Source: RUG563 sp045589355 (GTDB lineage Bacteria; Bacillota; Clostridia; Christensenellales; Aristaeellaceae). Taken from it: a stretch of 63,395 nucleotides of DNA. The stretch spans positions 1 to 63,395 of the forward strand of contig JAZNOW010000001.1 in NCBI GenBank assembly GCA_045589355.1. The letters run 5' to 3'. A model generated the notes under the pieces. The model was not told where the DNA came from and made no database searches. It worked only from the letters and a program-made list of their open reading frames with translations. This document shows, piece after piece, positions 1-9,071 of this stretch; position 1 is the stretch's first letter; every line of letters starts with the position of its first letter. The position numbers and the translations under genes are program-made.

Positions 1-445
1 CCTGCTCCGGTCAGGCCGCGCAGGCCTCTTTCCGTTCTCCAAGCAGCACGCGGACACAACTTCTTTTGATAAATCATGCAATATCGCGCACTGGGTCCAG
101 GGGCGATGCCCCTGGTGGGTGCAGGGCGGATCGCCCTGCCGCAGGGGGTACGGGGGACGAGTAGTCCCCTGCTTCGTGTTTCCCCAAGCAGCACGCGGAC
201 ACAACTTCTGTCGATAAGTTACGCGTTATCGCGTACTGGGTGCAGGGCGGATTGCCTTGCCGCAGGGGGTACGGGGGACGAGTAGTCCCCTGCTTCGTGT
301 TTCCCCAAGCAGCACGCGGACACAACTTCTTTTGATAAATCATGCAATATCGCGCACTGGGTCCAGGGGCGATGCCCCTGGTGGGTGCAGAGCGAATCGC
401 CCTGCCGAGGGGTACAGGGGGCGAGGAGCCACCTGCTCCAGCCCA
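1..445. repeat. Palindromic repeat island A, about 2.7 tandem units
   Basis: No gene is supported here. A unit starting CCAAGCAGCACGCGGACACA begins at 39, 184 and 305. Copies 1 and 3 are identical over about 86 bases (39-124 and 305-390); copy 2 is shorter and lacks the first hairpin. Each unit carries short-loop palindromes: CCAGGGGCGATGCCCCTGG (97-115, 363-381), GCAGGGCGGATCGCCCTGC (121-139, variants at 242-260 and 387-405), and GGGGAC/GTCCCC arms at 153-169. The array stops a few bases before the minus-strand stop codon at 446. Open frames across it are repeat-derived and not credible. It belongs to the same family as the islands at 37771, 42206 and 58582. The left neighbour lies outside the window. 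Confidence 0.9.
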
Positions 446-871
446 TCAAGAAAAGTCAATCTCGTACCGGATGCCCCGATGGAACAAAACGCCTTCCGTC
501 AGCGCAATCTTGAGAATCACCGTATGTTCATCCTCAAAATTGTTGTGGCCGTTATCGATCCATGCGGCAAACATTTCCCGGAGCCACGCAAACAGGGCAG
601 CATTTTCCGCTTTGCCCACAAAGCCGAGATTCACACCTTTGCCATTTGCCGTGAACCATTCCCCGGACAGGGCCACCTGCGGATTTTTCCCGATCTGCTG
701 CATTTTGCCGGAAAGAGCATAGGTGATCACATAAAAGGCACCGTCTTTGTAGCAGGCATCCACCGTGCGCACAAAAGGCACATTATCCACAGCGGTAGCC
801 AATGCCATCAGGCTGTCCTTGCCAAAGCGTTCCGTCATGATTGCTTCGATTGCTTTGCTCCGTTTATCCAT
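446..871 (-). CDS. Pyridoxamine 5'-phosphate oxidase family (FMN split-barrel) protein
   Basis: A 141-residue single-domain protein whose pattern (a substrate-facing strand with VDNVPFVRTVDACY, then GAFYVITYALSGKMQQI and the NPQVALSGEWF strand) fits the small FMN-binding split-barrel family related to pyridoxamine phosphate oxidase. Such proteins usually bind flavin and reduce small molecules or protect the cofactor; the substrate is not visible. It is the last gene of a minus-strand operon after glpK and the NUDIX gene, and its ATG overlaps the NUDIX coding region by 8 bases, which implies translational coupling. It ends where repeat island A begins, so the island's hairpins would form its 3' untranslated region. 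The family is fairly sure, the reaction unknown. Confidence 0.75.
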   Translation of the reverse strand: MDKRSKAIEAIMTERFGKDSLMALATAVDNVPFVRTVDACYKDGAFYVITYALSGKMQQIGKNPQVALSGEWFTANGKGVNLGFVGKAENAALFAWLREMFAAWIDNGHNNFEDEHTVILKIALTEGVLFHRGIRYEIDFS

Positions 872-1264
872 GGCTGGCCCGCCTCCTTATTTCGTCCAGG
901 ATCTCCTTATCCGCCGGGCAGAAAACGGCTGCATCCGCCTCTTCCGGCGTTACCCACATGAAGGCCTGATGCTCCAGCATTTTCGGCTCTTCCCCTGTAA
1001 AACGGGCATTGAAGAGGGTCAGGTGCACGGTGATATCGGGATAGGCGTGGGTCACATCCATGAACACGTCGTCCACCGCGATGAGCACCCCCAGTTCCTC
1101 CCGGCATTCCCGGATGAGGGCGTTTTCTTTTGTTTCGCCCTGTTCTACCTTGCCGCCCACAAACTCCCATAAGCCGCCCCGGGCTTTGTGTTCCGGACGC
1201 TGACAGGCAAAAAATTTGCCCTTTTCCCAGATCAGTGCCGCCACCACTTCCATGATTTTTTCGC

Positions 1265-1268
<4 letters not shown>
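864..1268 (-). CDS. NUDIX hydrolase, MutT-like
   Basis: A 134-residue NUDIX protein. The full Nudix box is visible at residues 39-61 (G39, E45, R53-E54, E57-E58, G60), so the metal-binding hydrolase site is intact. Length and the WEFVGGKVEQGE context resemble the MutT/8-oxo-dGTP and CTP pyrophosphohydrolase group, which removes oxidised or stray nucleotides; the true substrate cannot be read from the sequence. The start ATG overlaps the glpK stop in an ATGA arrangement, and the 3' end overlaps the split-barrel gene by 8 bases. All three are therefore probably one transcript from the glpK promoter. Confidence 0.85.
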
Positions 1269-2770
<1,502 letters not shown>

Positions 2771-2813
2771 AGGCCATGCCTCCTTGATATGCAAAAAACA
2801 AAGTATTGCTTAT

Positions 2814-2841
2814 AGTGTAACAAAAAAATGGATTTTTTCAA
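2814..2841 (-). promoter_or_regulatory. Probable sigma-A promoter of glpK
   Basis: On the minus strand TTGAAA (2841-2836) is followed after 16 bases by TACACT (2819-2814), about 45 bases before the glpK GTG. I see no clear operator or riboswitch in the short leader. Confidence 0.55.
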
Positions 2842-2863
2842 GCCTTTCCTTCCCATTTTCGCC

Positions 2864-2892
2864 TTGACAGGAAAGGATATTTCCTTTATAAT
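2864..2892 (+). promoter_or_regulatory. Consensus sigma-A promoter of the T-box operon
   Basis: TTGACA (2864-2869) and TATAAT (2887-2892) are both perfect and 17 bases apart. Transcription should begin near 2899, just ahead of the T-box stem I. The strength suits an operon controlled afterwards by attenuation. Confidence 0.9.
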
Positions 2893-2898
2893 GCCCAC

Positions 2899-3135
2899 AT
2901 GGCCAAGATGGGAACAAGTAGCCCGGTGCATGCGTTTGAAGAGAGCCTTCGGCTGGTGGAAGAAGGCAGCGGTGCCCGAAGCGAATACATCCCGGAGCCC
3001 GATACCGAACAATGATTTCAGTAGGCTATCGCCGGTGCGCCGGTTACAGCGCGAAGAGGGCATGGGAATTCCCGTGCCGAACGGAAGTGGTACCGCGCTC
3101 ATTCGCCTTCCCTTGGGGGACGGGCTTTTTTATTT
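2899..3135 (+). ncRNA. T-box leader, tyrosine specifier (UAC)
   Basis: A T-box riboswitch that reads uncharged tRNA and permits transcription. Stem I features are visible in order: AGTA of the specifier-loop E motif (2917-2920), the AGAGAG bulge (2939-2944), a GGCTGGTG distal loop (2951-2958), and the 3' specifier strand with GAA (2983-2985) followed by the codon TAC (2986-2988), so tRNA-Tyr is the expected ligand. The T-box bulge GTGGTACCGCG lies at 3087-3097. An intrinsic terminator follows (about 3104-3134: GCCTTCCC pairing with GGGGACGGGC with one bulge, then a T run). The downstream operon contains tyrS, which agrees with a tyrosine specifier. Confidence 0.92.
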
Positions 3136-3149
3136 TCAGGAGGTTTTTT

Positions 3150-4331
3150 ATGAACATTGATTCCATCCGCTTTGCCGATCGCTTCAACGGCATTTCCGGC
3201 AGCGCCATCCGCGAAATTTTTAAGCTGCTGGCGGTGCCCGGCATGATCTCCTTTGCCGGCGGCAACCCCTCCCCCGATTCTCTGCCCGGGGAAAAGGTGG
3301 GCGAAATTGCAAATGCCCTTTTGCAGGAAAAGGGGAAAGTGCTTCTGCAGTACGGTGCCACGGAGGGCTATGCCCCCCTGAAGGAAAGCCTGGTTTCCTA
3401 CCTGAAGGACCGCTTTTCTTTTGACTGCACCGCAGAAGAAATTCTGCCCGTCACCGGCTCCACCCAGGCCATGGACCTGCTGTGCAAGGCCCTTCTCAAT
3501 CCCGGCGACAAGGTGGTGGTGGAAAGCCCCACTTTCCTTGGCAACATGCAATGCCTGAACCTGTACCAGGCAAACCTGATCCCCGTGGCCAGCGATGACG
3601 ACGGCATTGACGTGGACCGGCTGGAAGAAGTGTTCAGAACCGAACACCCCAAAATGCTCTACATCATTCCCACCTTCCAGAACCCCACCGGCCGCACCCT
3701 GTCCCTGGAACGCAGAAAGCGCATTGCCGCCCTGGCCAGCGAATACGGCGTGGTGGTGGCGGAAGACGATCCCTACCGGGACCTGCGCTATACCGGCAGC
3801 GAACTGCCCTCCATCAAGTCCTTCGACCAGGAAGGCTGGGTGGCTTTCATGGGCAGCTTCTCCAAGGTCATTTCCCCCGGCCTGCGGGTAGGCTATCTGG
3901 TGGCTCACCCCAGTATCCTGCGCAAGTGCACCATCGGCAAGCAGTCTTCCGACGTGCACACGGCGCTGGTGAACCAGGCGGTGGTGGATCACTACCTGCG
4001 CAACGACCTGCTGATGCCCCATGTGGATACCATCCGCAAAGCCTACGGCGAAAAAATGAGCACCATGCTGGATATGCTGTCCAAGTGCGGCGGCGTGGCC
4101 CGATATACCCGGCCGGAGGGCGGCCTGTTCATCTTCTGTGAGCTGGAAGAAGGACAGGATGCCACGGCCCTGCTGAAGAAGGCAGTGGATAAGGGCGTGG
4201 CCTACGTCCCCGGCACCCACTTCTACGCCTATGGCGGACACGATAACACCTTCCGTCTCAACTTCTCCATGCCCAGCGTGGAGCAGATCAAAATCGGCAT
4301 GGAAAAGCTGAACGACGTCTTTTCAAAATAA
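3150..4331 (+). CDS. PLP-dependent aminotransferase, class I/II (2-aminoadipate/aromatic type)
   Basis: A 393-residue fold-type I aminotransferase without the MocR-type DNA-binding domain. The pyridoxal phosphate lysine is Lys239 in GSFSKVISPGLRVGYL; SFAGGNPSPDSLP near residue 35, TGSTQAMDLL, and FQNPTGRTLS with AEDDPYRDLRY are also present. The family includes 2-aminoadipate (LysN-like), aromatic and branched-chain enzymes. Being first behind a tyrosine T-box favours a role in making or breaking down tyrosine or another aromatic amino acid; that is inference from context. ATG at 3150 is preceded by AGGAGG with 6-base spacing; upstream in-frame codons run through the T-box and are not used. 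The next gene begins 15 bases downstream. Confidence 0.9.
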   Translation: MNIDSIRFADRFNGISGSAIREIFKLLAVPGMISFAGGNPSPDSLPGEKVGEIANALLQEKGKVLLQYGATEGYAPLKESLVSYLKDRFSFDCTAEEILPVTGSTQAMDLLCKALLNPGDKVVVESPTFLGNMQCLNLYQANLIPVASDDDGIDVDRLEEVFRTEHPKMLYIIPTFQNPTGRTLSLERRKRIAALASEYGVVVAEDDPYRDLRYTGSELPSIKSFDQEGWVAFMGSFSKVISPGLRVGYLVAHPSILRKCTIGKQSSDVHTALVNQAVVDHYLRNDLLMPHVDTIRKAYGEKMSTMLDMLSKCGGVARYTRPEGGLFIFCELEEGQDATALLKKAVDKGVAYVPGTHFYAYGGHDNTFRLNFSMPSVEQIKIGMEKLNDVFSK

Positions 4332-4346
4332 AAGGAGTTGGTCAGC

Positions 4347-4844
4347 GTGCTGACTGTCAGAAAAATGGAATGGGCGGATGTGGATATCCTGACTCAGATC
4401 CAGAAAGATGCATTTGCACCCCTCTATCAAAGATTTCACGATCCTTCCAATCCCCATCTGCGGGGTCGGGAGGATATTGAGCGGCGGCTGGATAACCCCT
4501 GCACTCATCCCTTCACCATCGAAGAGGACGGCTGCATCGTGGGCGGCATCTGGTATATACGGAACAGAAAGCTGCTTCTGTGCGAACTGAAACCCCACGA
4601 ATATTACCTGGGCCGGGTGTTCATCCGGCCGGACAGACAGGGAAAAGGTCTTGCAAAGCAGGCCATCCTGCTTTGCGAACAGCAATTCCCGGACGCCGTA
4701 AAATACTATGTGGATTTTCCCGATGTGCTGGAGAAAAACCGCCGCTGCTATGCCGGGGCCGGGTACCGCCCCACCGGCATCAAACAGGAAACGGATCCCG
4801 GCGTCATCCTGGAACTGTACGAAAAAATTGTAAAACAACCATAA
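4347..4844 (+). CDS. GNAT-family N-acetyltransferase
   Basis: A 165-residue GNAT protein. The acetyl-CoA pyrophosphate-binding motif is visible in RVFIRPDRQGKGLAKQAI, and the C-terminal NRRCYAGAGYRPTG is the usual strand and loop before the last helix. The substrate is unknown. I start it at GTG 4347 because AGGAG at 4333-4337 gives a 9-base spacing; a TTG at 4338 would touch the Shine-Dalgarno sequence. It lies between the aminotransferase and tyrS in the tyrosine T-box operon, so an amine or amino-acid substrate is possible but unproven. Confidence 0.8.
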   Translation: MLTVRKMEWADVDILTQIQKDAFAPLYQRFHDPSNPHLRGREDIERRLDNPCTHPFTIEEDGCIVGGIWYIRNRKLLLCELKPHEYYLGRVFIRPDRQGKGLAKQAILLCEQQFPDAVKYYVDFPDVLEKNRRCYAGAGYRPTGIKQETDPGVILELYEKIVKQP

Positions 4845-4859
4845 AGGAGATTAAACAAA

Positions 4860-6083
4860 ATGGCACATGTACTTGATACCCTCCGGGAACGCGGATTCCT
4901 GGCCCAGATCACCTTTGAAGACGAACTCTACAAGCAGCTGGAAAAAGAGCCCACCACCTTCTACGTGGGCTTTGACCCCACCGCCACCTCCCTGCATTTC
5001 GGCCACTTCATTCCGATCATTGCCATGGCCCACATGCAGCGCGCCGGCCATATTCCGATCGCCCTGGTGGGCGGCGGCACGGCCATGATCGGCGACCCCT
5101 CCGGCAAAACCGATATGCGCAAGATGATGACCGTGGAAACCATCGACCACAACGTGTCCTGCATCAAAAAGCAGATGGAACGCTTCATCGAATTCGGCGA
5201 AGGCAAGGCCATGATCGTCAACAATGCCGACTGGATCAGAAAGCTCAGCTACATGGATTTCCTGCGGGACGTGGGTTCCCTCTTCTCCGTGAACCGCATG
5301 CTGGCTGCTGAATGCTACAAGCAGCGCATGGAACGGGGCCTGACCCTGCTGGAATTCAACTACATGGTGATGCAGGCCTATGACTTCCTGCAGCTGTTCA
5401 AGAACCACGGCTGCCGGCTGCAGATGGGCGGCGACGACCAGTGGAGCAACATGCTGGCCGGCGCGGACCTGATCCGCCGCAAGGAACAGGAACCCGCTTT
5501 CGCCTGCACCTTCAAGCTGCTGATGAACCACGAAGGCAAGAAGATGGGCAAAACGGAAAAGGGCGCCCTGTGGCTGGATCCCACGCTGTGCACCCCCTAC
5601 GAATTCTTCCAGTACTGGCGCAATATCGCCGATGCCGACGTGGATAAGTGCCTGAAGCTGCTCACCTTCCTGCCCATGGAAGAAATCAACAAGCTCTCCA
5701 AGCTGGAAGGCAGTGCCATCAACGAAGCCAAGACGGTTCTGGCCTACGAATGCACCAAGCTGGTCCACGGCGAAGAAGAAGCCCAGAAGGCCCAGATGGC
5801 GGCAGCGGCTCTCTTTGGCGGCGGCGCGGCGGCGGACGTGCCCACCTACGAATGGAAGCAGCGCGACATGGAAGAAGATAACCGCCTCACCACCCTGCTC
5901 CACCTGTGCGGCCTGTGCGTAAGCCGCGGCGACGCCCGCAAGCAGGTCCAGCAGGGCGCCGTGGTGATGGCAGACCAGAAGGTAACCGACATCAACGCTG
6001 TTGTCACCCCAGACATGATCCCCACCGACGGTGTTCTGCTTCGCAAGGGCAAGAAGAATTACTGCCGCGTGGTGCTGAAGTAA
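4860..6083 (+). CDS. tyrS: Tyrosyl-tRNA synthetase
   Basis: Class I tyrosyl-tRNA synthetase, 407 residues, normal length for the bacterial TyrS form. It attaches tyrosine to tRNA-Tyr in the cytoplasm. The HIGH motif appears as HFGH (residues 46-49, in FDPTATSLHFGH) and the KMSKS motif as KMGKT (228-232); YNYMVMQAYDF-type tyrosine-pocket residues are present. A C-terminal S4 RNA-binding domain occupies about residues 340-405. An AAGGAGA ribosome site precedes ATG 4860. Its stop overlaps the next ATG (TAATG). The upstream T-box with a TAC specifier gives direct feedback from uncharged tRNA-Tyr. Confidence 0.98.
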   Translation: MAHVLDTLRERGFLAQITFEDELYKQLEKEPTTFYVGFDPTATSLHFGHFIPIIAMAHMQRAGHIPIALVGGGTAMIGDPSGKTDMRKMMTVETIDHNVSCIKKQMERFIEFGEGKAMIVNNADWIRKLSYMDFLRDVGSLFSVNRMLAAECYKQRMERGLTLLEFNYMVMQAYDFLQLFKNHGCRLQMGGDDQWSNMLAGADLIRRKEQEPAFACTFKLLMNHEGKKMGKTEKGALWLDPTLCTPYEFFQYWRNIADADVDKCLKLLTFLPMEEINKLSKLEGSAINEAKTVLAYECTKLVHGEEEAQKAQMAAAALFGGGAAADVPTYEWKQRDMEEDNRLTTLLHLCGLCVSRGDARKQVQQGAVVMADQKVTDINAVVTPDMIPTDGVLLRKGKKNYCRVVLK

Positions 6084-6736
6084 TGCCCGGCGATTACAAA
6101 ACCTTAAAACAGGCGGCCAGCGATCAGTTTATTGTGAACAAGAGCCGCTTCATTGGCTACGCCGCCCCCTGCGAAAGCGAGGAGGCGGCGCTGGCCTTTT
6201 TGCGTTCCATCCGGGAAAAGCATAAGGACGCCACCCACAACTGCTACGCCTACATCATCGGCCAGAATGCGGGCATCATGCGCTACAGCGACGACGGCGA
6301 GCCCGGCGGCACTGCCGGTATGCCCATCATTGAGGTGATGAAGGCAAGGGGCGTGGTGAACTGCTGCGTGGTGGTCACCCGTTATTTCGGCGGCATATTG
6401 CTGGGCGCCGGCGGGCTGGTGCGGGCCTATACCAAGGGCTGCGTGGTGGCGCTGAATGCAGCCCAGGTAGTCACCATGGAGGAAAGCCAGCGGATTTTGC
6501 TGGATATTCCCTACCCCATGTGGGACAAGATCAATTACCACCTGCAATCCCTGCCCCAGATCACCGAAAGCACGGAATTCGGCGCTTCCGTTTCCGTCAC
6601 GCTGTTGGTGCGGGTGAAGGATGTGGATCAGGTGATCGAAAAACTGAACACCCTTTCCGACGGCAAGCTGGATTATCTGCCCGACGATATCCTCCACTAC
6701 CCCTGGCCGGAAGAAAGCCAGGCTGAACCGGAATAA
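6083..6736 (+). CDS. YigZ/IMPACT family protein
   Basis: A 217-residue member of the YigZ (UPF0029/IMPACT) family with a C-terminal DUF1949-like half. The family signature is clear: SRFIGYAAP near the N-terminus, HNCYAYIIG, RYSDDGEPGGTAGMPI and VVTRYFGGILLGAGGLVRAY. Eukaryotic IMPACT modulates translation control, while bacterial members may bind nucleic acid; no reaction is established. It is translationally coupled to tyrS through a one-base stop/start overlap and is the last gene before the UUCG-loop terminator at 6742. Confidence 0.92.
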   Translation: MPGDYKTLKQAASDQFIVNKSRFIGYAAPCESEEAALAFLRSIREKHKDATHNCYAYIIGQNAGIMRYSDDGEPGGTAGMPIIEVMKARGVVNCCVVVTRYFGGILLGAGGLVRAYTKGCVVALNAAQVVTMEESQRILLDIPYPMWDKINYHLQSLPQITESTEFGASVSVTLLVRVKDVDQVIEKLNTLSDGKLDYLPDDILHYPWPEESQAEPE

Positions 6737-6741
6737 GAACG

Positions 6742-6763
6742 GACGGCTTCGGCCGTCTTTTTT
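6742..6763 (+). terminator. Intrinsic terminator after the tyrS operon
   Basis: GACGGC and GCCGTC arms close a TTCG tetraloop, followed by six T residues. It lies only 24 bases before the next gene, so 6787-9036 depends on read-through or a promoter I cannot place. Confidence 0.85.
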
Positions 6764-6786
6764 CCCATCCGAATGAGGTGAACAAA

Positions 6787-7176
6787 ATGGAAATCAACGC
6801 CTTTATGCGTGCTGTGCTGGAACAGAAGGCCGATGCCATCCGCACTTATTTTCACCCCGATGCCGTCATTTGCTGGCATTGCAGCAATGAGCGCTTCACC
6901 GTGGAAGAGTTCATCCGGGCAAACTGCGAATACCCCGGCAGCTGGGACGGCGAAATGGAGCGCATGGAACAGACGGAAAACCGCATCATCACCGTCACAA
7001 ACGTTTATCCCACCGATCGTTCGCTTTCCTTCCACGTCACGTCCTTTTTCCATTTGGTAAATGATAAGATCATCACGCTGGACGAATACTGGGCCGCTGA
7101 TGCTCCTGCCCCTGCATGGCGGCAGGAAATGCACATTGGCCGGCCCATCCGTGAACATTTCGAAGGAGGAATGTAA
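6787..7176 (+). CDS. NTF2-like (SnoaL-type) protein
   Basis: A 129-residue small alpha+beta protein with the SnoaL/NTF2-like pattern: an N-terminal helix with FMRAVLEQKADAIRTYFHPDAVICWH, then FTVEEFIRANCEYPG, and a C-terminal strand FFHLVNDKIITLDEYWAAD. The cone-shaped fold is used by isomerases, hydrolases and binding proteins, so no reaction can be assigned. ATG 6787 has GAGGTG 7 bases upstream; a GTG at 6778 overlaps that ribosome site. It is first in a tight run of five small genes to 9036. Confidence 0.75.
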   Translation: MEINAFMRAVLEQKADAIRTYFHPDAVICWHCSNERFTVEEFIRANCEYPGSWDGEMERMEQTENRIITVTNVYPTDRSLSFHVTSFFHLVNDKIITLDEYWAADAPAPAWRQEMHIGRPIREHFEGGM

Positions 7177-7926
7177 ATGGTTCTCTTCCTCACCAGCCAC
7201 ATGGGCGGCAATCGCTTCCCTCCGGAAGCCAAAGAACCCAGCCCGGTGCTTGCGGAAAACCGTTTCGTTGAAAACCTGAAAGCATACTGGCCGGGAAGGG
7301 CAAAAGTGCTGCTCATTGCTTCCGACCCCGGGGAGCATGTGGTGCTGGACGATATCGCCCGCTCCTTTTCCCACTCCCTGCCCATGGCCGGGCTGCCGGT
7401 GGAATATGTATTGCCCTGCGATGACCGGAATGAAGCAGCGGCGGATGATCTTTCCAGGTACGACGTGATCATCCACGCCGGCGGCCATGTGCCCACCCAG
7501 AACGCTTTTTTCCACAAAATCGGCCTGAAGGAAAAGTACCGGGGCTTCCATGGCATCGTCATCGGCATCAGCGCCGGCACCATGAACTGTGCTGCCACCG
7601 TTTACGCCCATCCGGAATTGGACGGCGAGGCCGTGGACCCGGATTACCGGCGGTTCATTCCGGGCCTTGGGCTGTGCGAGCATCAGGTGCTGCCCCATTT
7701 CCAATATATCCGCACCCTGACGCTGGACGGTATGAAGGCTATCGACCAGATCGCCTTTGCGGACAGCCGGGGCAGATGTTTCCTCTGCCTCAACGACGGC
7801 AGCTATGCCCTGCAAAAAGACGGCAAAACCACTGTTTTCGGCGAAGCGTATCTTTTACAGGATGAAAAACTGACACAAATCTGCAGCGATAACGAAAGCG
7901 TGGAATTGGAAAGGAGCAATGCATGA
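7177..7926 (+). CDS. Peptidase S51 (peptidase E/cyanophycinase-like) family protein
   Basis: A 249-residue protein of the S51 family, serine peptidases such as dipeptidase E that release N-terminal aspartate, and cyanophycinase. The nucleophile elbow is GISAGTMN with Ser132; YDVIIHAGGHVPTQN precedes it as in peptidase E, and GLGLCEHQVLPHF supplies the expected histidine region. It starts immediately after the NTF2-like gene, and its end overlaps the VOC gene by four bases (ATGA). It has no signal peptide, so cytoplasmic peptide turnover is likely. The specificity for aspartyl peptides is inferred from the family only. Confidence 0.85.
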   Translation: MVLFLTSHMGGNRFPPEAKEPSPVLAENRFVENLKAYWPGRAKVLLIASDPGEHVVLDDIARSFSHSLPMAGLPVEYVLPCDDRNEAAADDLSRYDVIIHAGGHVPTQNAFFHKIGLKEKYRGFHGIVIGISAGTMNCAATVYAHPELDGEAVDPDYRRFIPGLGLCEHQVLPHFQYIRTLTLDGMKAIDQIAFADSRGRCFLCLNDGSYALQKDGKTTVFGEAYLLQDEKLTQICSDNESVELERSNA

Positions 7927-8273
7927 ACATTGGCGAAATCTGTTTCCTGACAAACGATGTGCCCCGGCTGGCGGCATTTTATCGGCAGCTGCTGGGGATT
8001 GAAAACGGCAGCGCCGATCCTGTCCATCAGACACTGATTGCCGAAGAAACCATGCTTACCATCTACAACGACGGCACCCGGAAGGAAAACAACAACCGCA
8101 ACATGTGCATTGCCTTTACCGTGGAAAACATGGATGATGCATATCAGCAGGTGCTTTCCCTGGGCGCACAGGTGCTTCAGCCCCCTGCCCGGCAGCCCTG
8201 GGGCACCGTCAACATGTGCTTTCTGGACCCTGACAACAATCAGGTGTATCTGCGCTGCTTTCCAAAGGAGTAA
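7923..8273 (+). CDS. VOC (glyoxalase/bleomycin resistance) family protein
   Basis: A 116-residue vicinal-oxygen-chelate protein with two beta-alpha-beta-beta-beta modules: IGEICFLTNDVPRLAAFYRQLLG at the start and IAFTVENMDDAYQQVLSLGA in the second half, ending FLDPDNNQVYL. The metal ligand pattern is not complete enough to predict lyase, dioxygenase or drug-binding activity. The ATG overlaps the S51 stop. It is part of the 6787-9036 run of small enzymes. Confidence 0.85.
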   Translation: MNIGEICFLTNDVPRLAAFYRQLLGIENGSADPVHQTLIAEETMLTIYNDGTRKENNNRNMCIAFTVENMDDAYQQVLSLGAQVLQPPARQPWGTVNMCFLDPDNNQVYLRCFPKE

Positions 8274-8278
8274 CAAAA

Positions 8279-8812
8279 ATGAAGCTTCTTTTCACCATCG
8301 ACAAAAAGAATTACAAAGAAGGGGGCACCGCTTTTGTTCGCCCCTCTGTTCGCGGCATTATTCGGAAAAAAGGCCTGATCGCCATGATGCACAGCCTGAA
8401 ATACGGCTACTATAAACTACCCGGCGGCGGCATGGAAAAGGGCGAAACCCACGAGGAAACCCTCATCCGGGAAGTGGCGGAGGAAAGCGGATTGCAGGTG
8501 ATCCCTGCCTCCATCCGCCCCTTCGGCTATGTGAAACGCATGGAAAAAGGGGCCAGGGAGGATATTTTCATTCAGGAAAATTTCTACTTCTTCTGTGATG
8601 CAAAGGAGGAGCTTCTGCCCCAGCATCTGGACGCCTACGAAGCGCAGGAGCAGTTCACCCTTTCCTTTGTTGCGCCCGATCATGCCATTTCAGCCAACCG
8701 GCAGGCCATGGAAAAGCTGGCGGGCGAAAAGCCCATGTACGTCACCATGCTGGAGAGGGAAAACAAAATTCTGCAAATGATCGAAAATATCGACAAAGGA
8801 GAGAACCCATGA
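8279..8812 (+). CDS. NUDIX hydrolase
   Basis: A 177-residue NUDIX protein with an intact Nudix box at residues 50-72 (G50, E56, R64-E65, E68-E69, G71). The N-terminal lead-in RPSVRGIIRKKGLIAMMHSLKYGYYKLPGG is typical of ADP-ribose or nucleotide-sugar type members, but the substrate is not predictable. The box differs enough from that of the protein at 864-1268 that the two are not recent duplicates. The stop overlaps the next ATG by four bases. Confidence 0.87.
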   Translation: MKLLFTIDKKNYKEGGTAFVRPSVRGIIRKKGLIAMMHSLKYGYYKLPGGGMEKGETHEETLIREVAEESGLQVIPASIRPFGYVKRMEKGAREDIFIQENFYFFCDAKEELLPQHLDAYEAQEQFTLSFVAPDHAISANRQAMEKLAGEKPMYVTMLERENKILQMIENIDKGENP

Positions 8813-9036
8813 AATGCCCTTATTGTGATCAGGAAATGCGGCCGGGCGTTCTGAACGGCGACGGCCGGTCCGCTGTACGCTGGAAGGAAGGCAGCAAAAA
8901 AACGCCATTCTTTGATATGCTGGCAGGCATCGGCAAAGTGAAAGGCGTCAAATACAAGATGGTTTCCTTTCACATCGATGCATGGTACTGCAAAGACTGC
9001 CGGAAAATCATCATGGATGCCGAAGTGGAAGAATGA
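8809..9036 (+). CDS. Small zinc-ribbon protein (DUF6487-like)
   Basis: A 75-residue protein with CPYC at residues 3-6 and CKDC near residue 62, a probable four-cysteine zinc ribbon. The stretch GVLNGDGRSAVRW between them matches the small DUF6487-type proteins common in Clostridia, whose function is unknown. It overlaps the NUDIX stop by four bases and is the last gene of the run; a bidirectional terminator follows at once. Confidence 0.75.
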   Translation: MKCPYCDQEMRPGVLNGDGRSAVRWKEGSKKTPFFDMLAGIGKVKGVKYKMVSFHIDAWYCKDCRKIIMDAEVEE

Positions 9037-9037
9037 A

Positions 9038-9067
9038 AAAAGCCTGAGGATCGTTTCCTCAGGCTTT
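9038..9067. terminator. Bidirectional intrinsic terminator
   Basis: GCCTGAGGA/TCCTCAGGC arms (9042-9064) flanked by A and T runs serve both the plus-strand zinc-ribbon gene and the converging methyltransferase gene. Confidence 0.9.
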
Positions 9068-9071
9068 CTGT

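Noticed and set aside
76..449. Short frames in island A
   Set aside because: They are translations of tandem repeats in several frames, with no ribosome site or codon bias.
2771..2841. Glycerol-responsive antiterminator (GlpP-type) leader before glpK
   Set aside because: The leader is too short and has no terminator hairpin overlapping an RNA-binding site.
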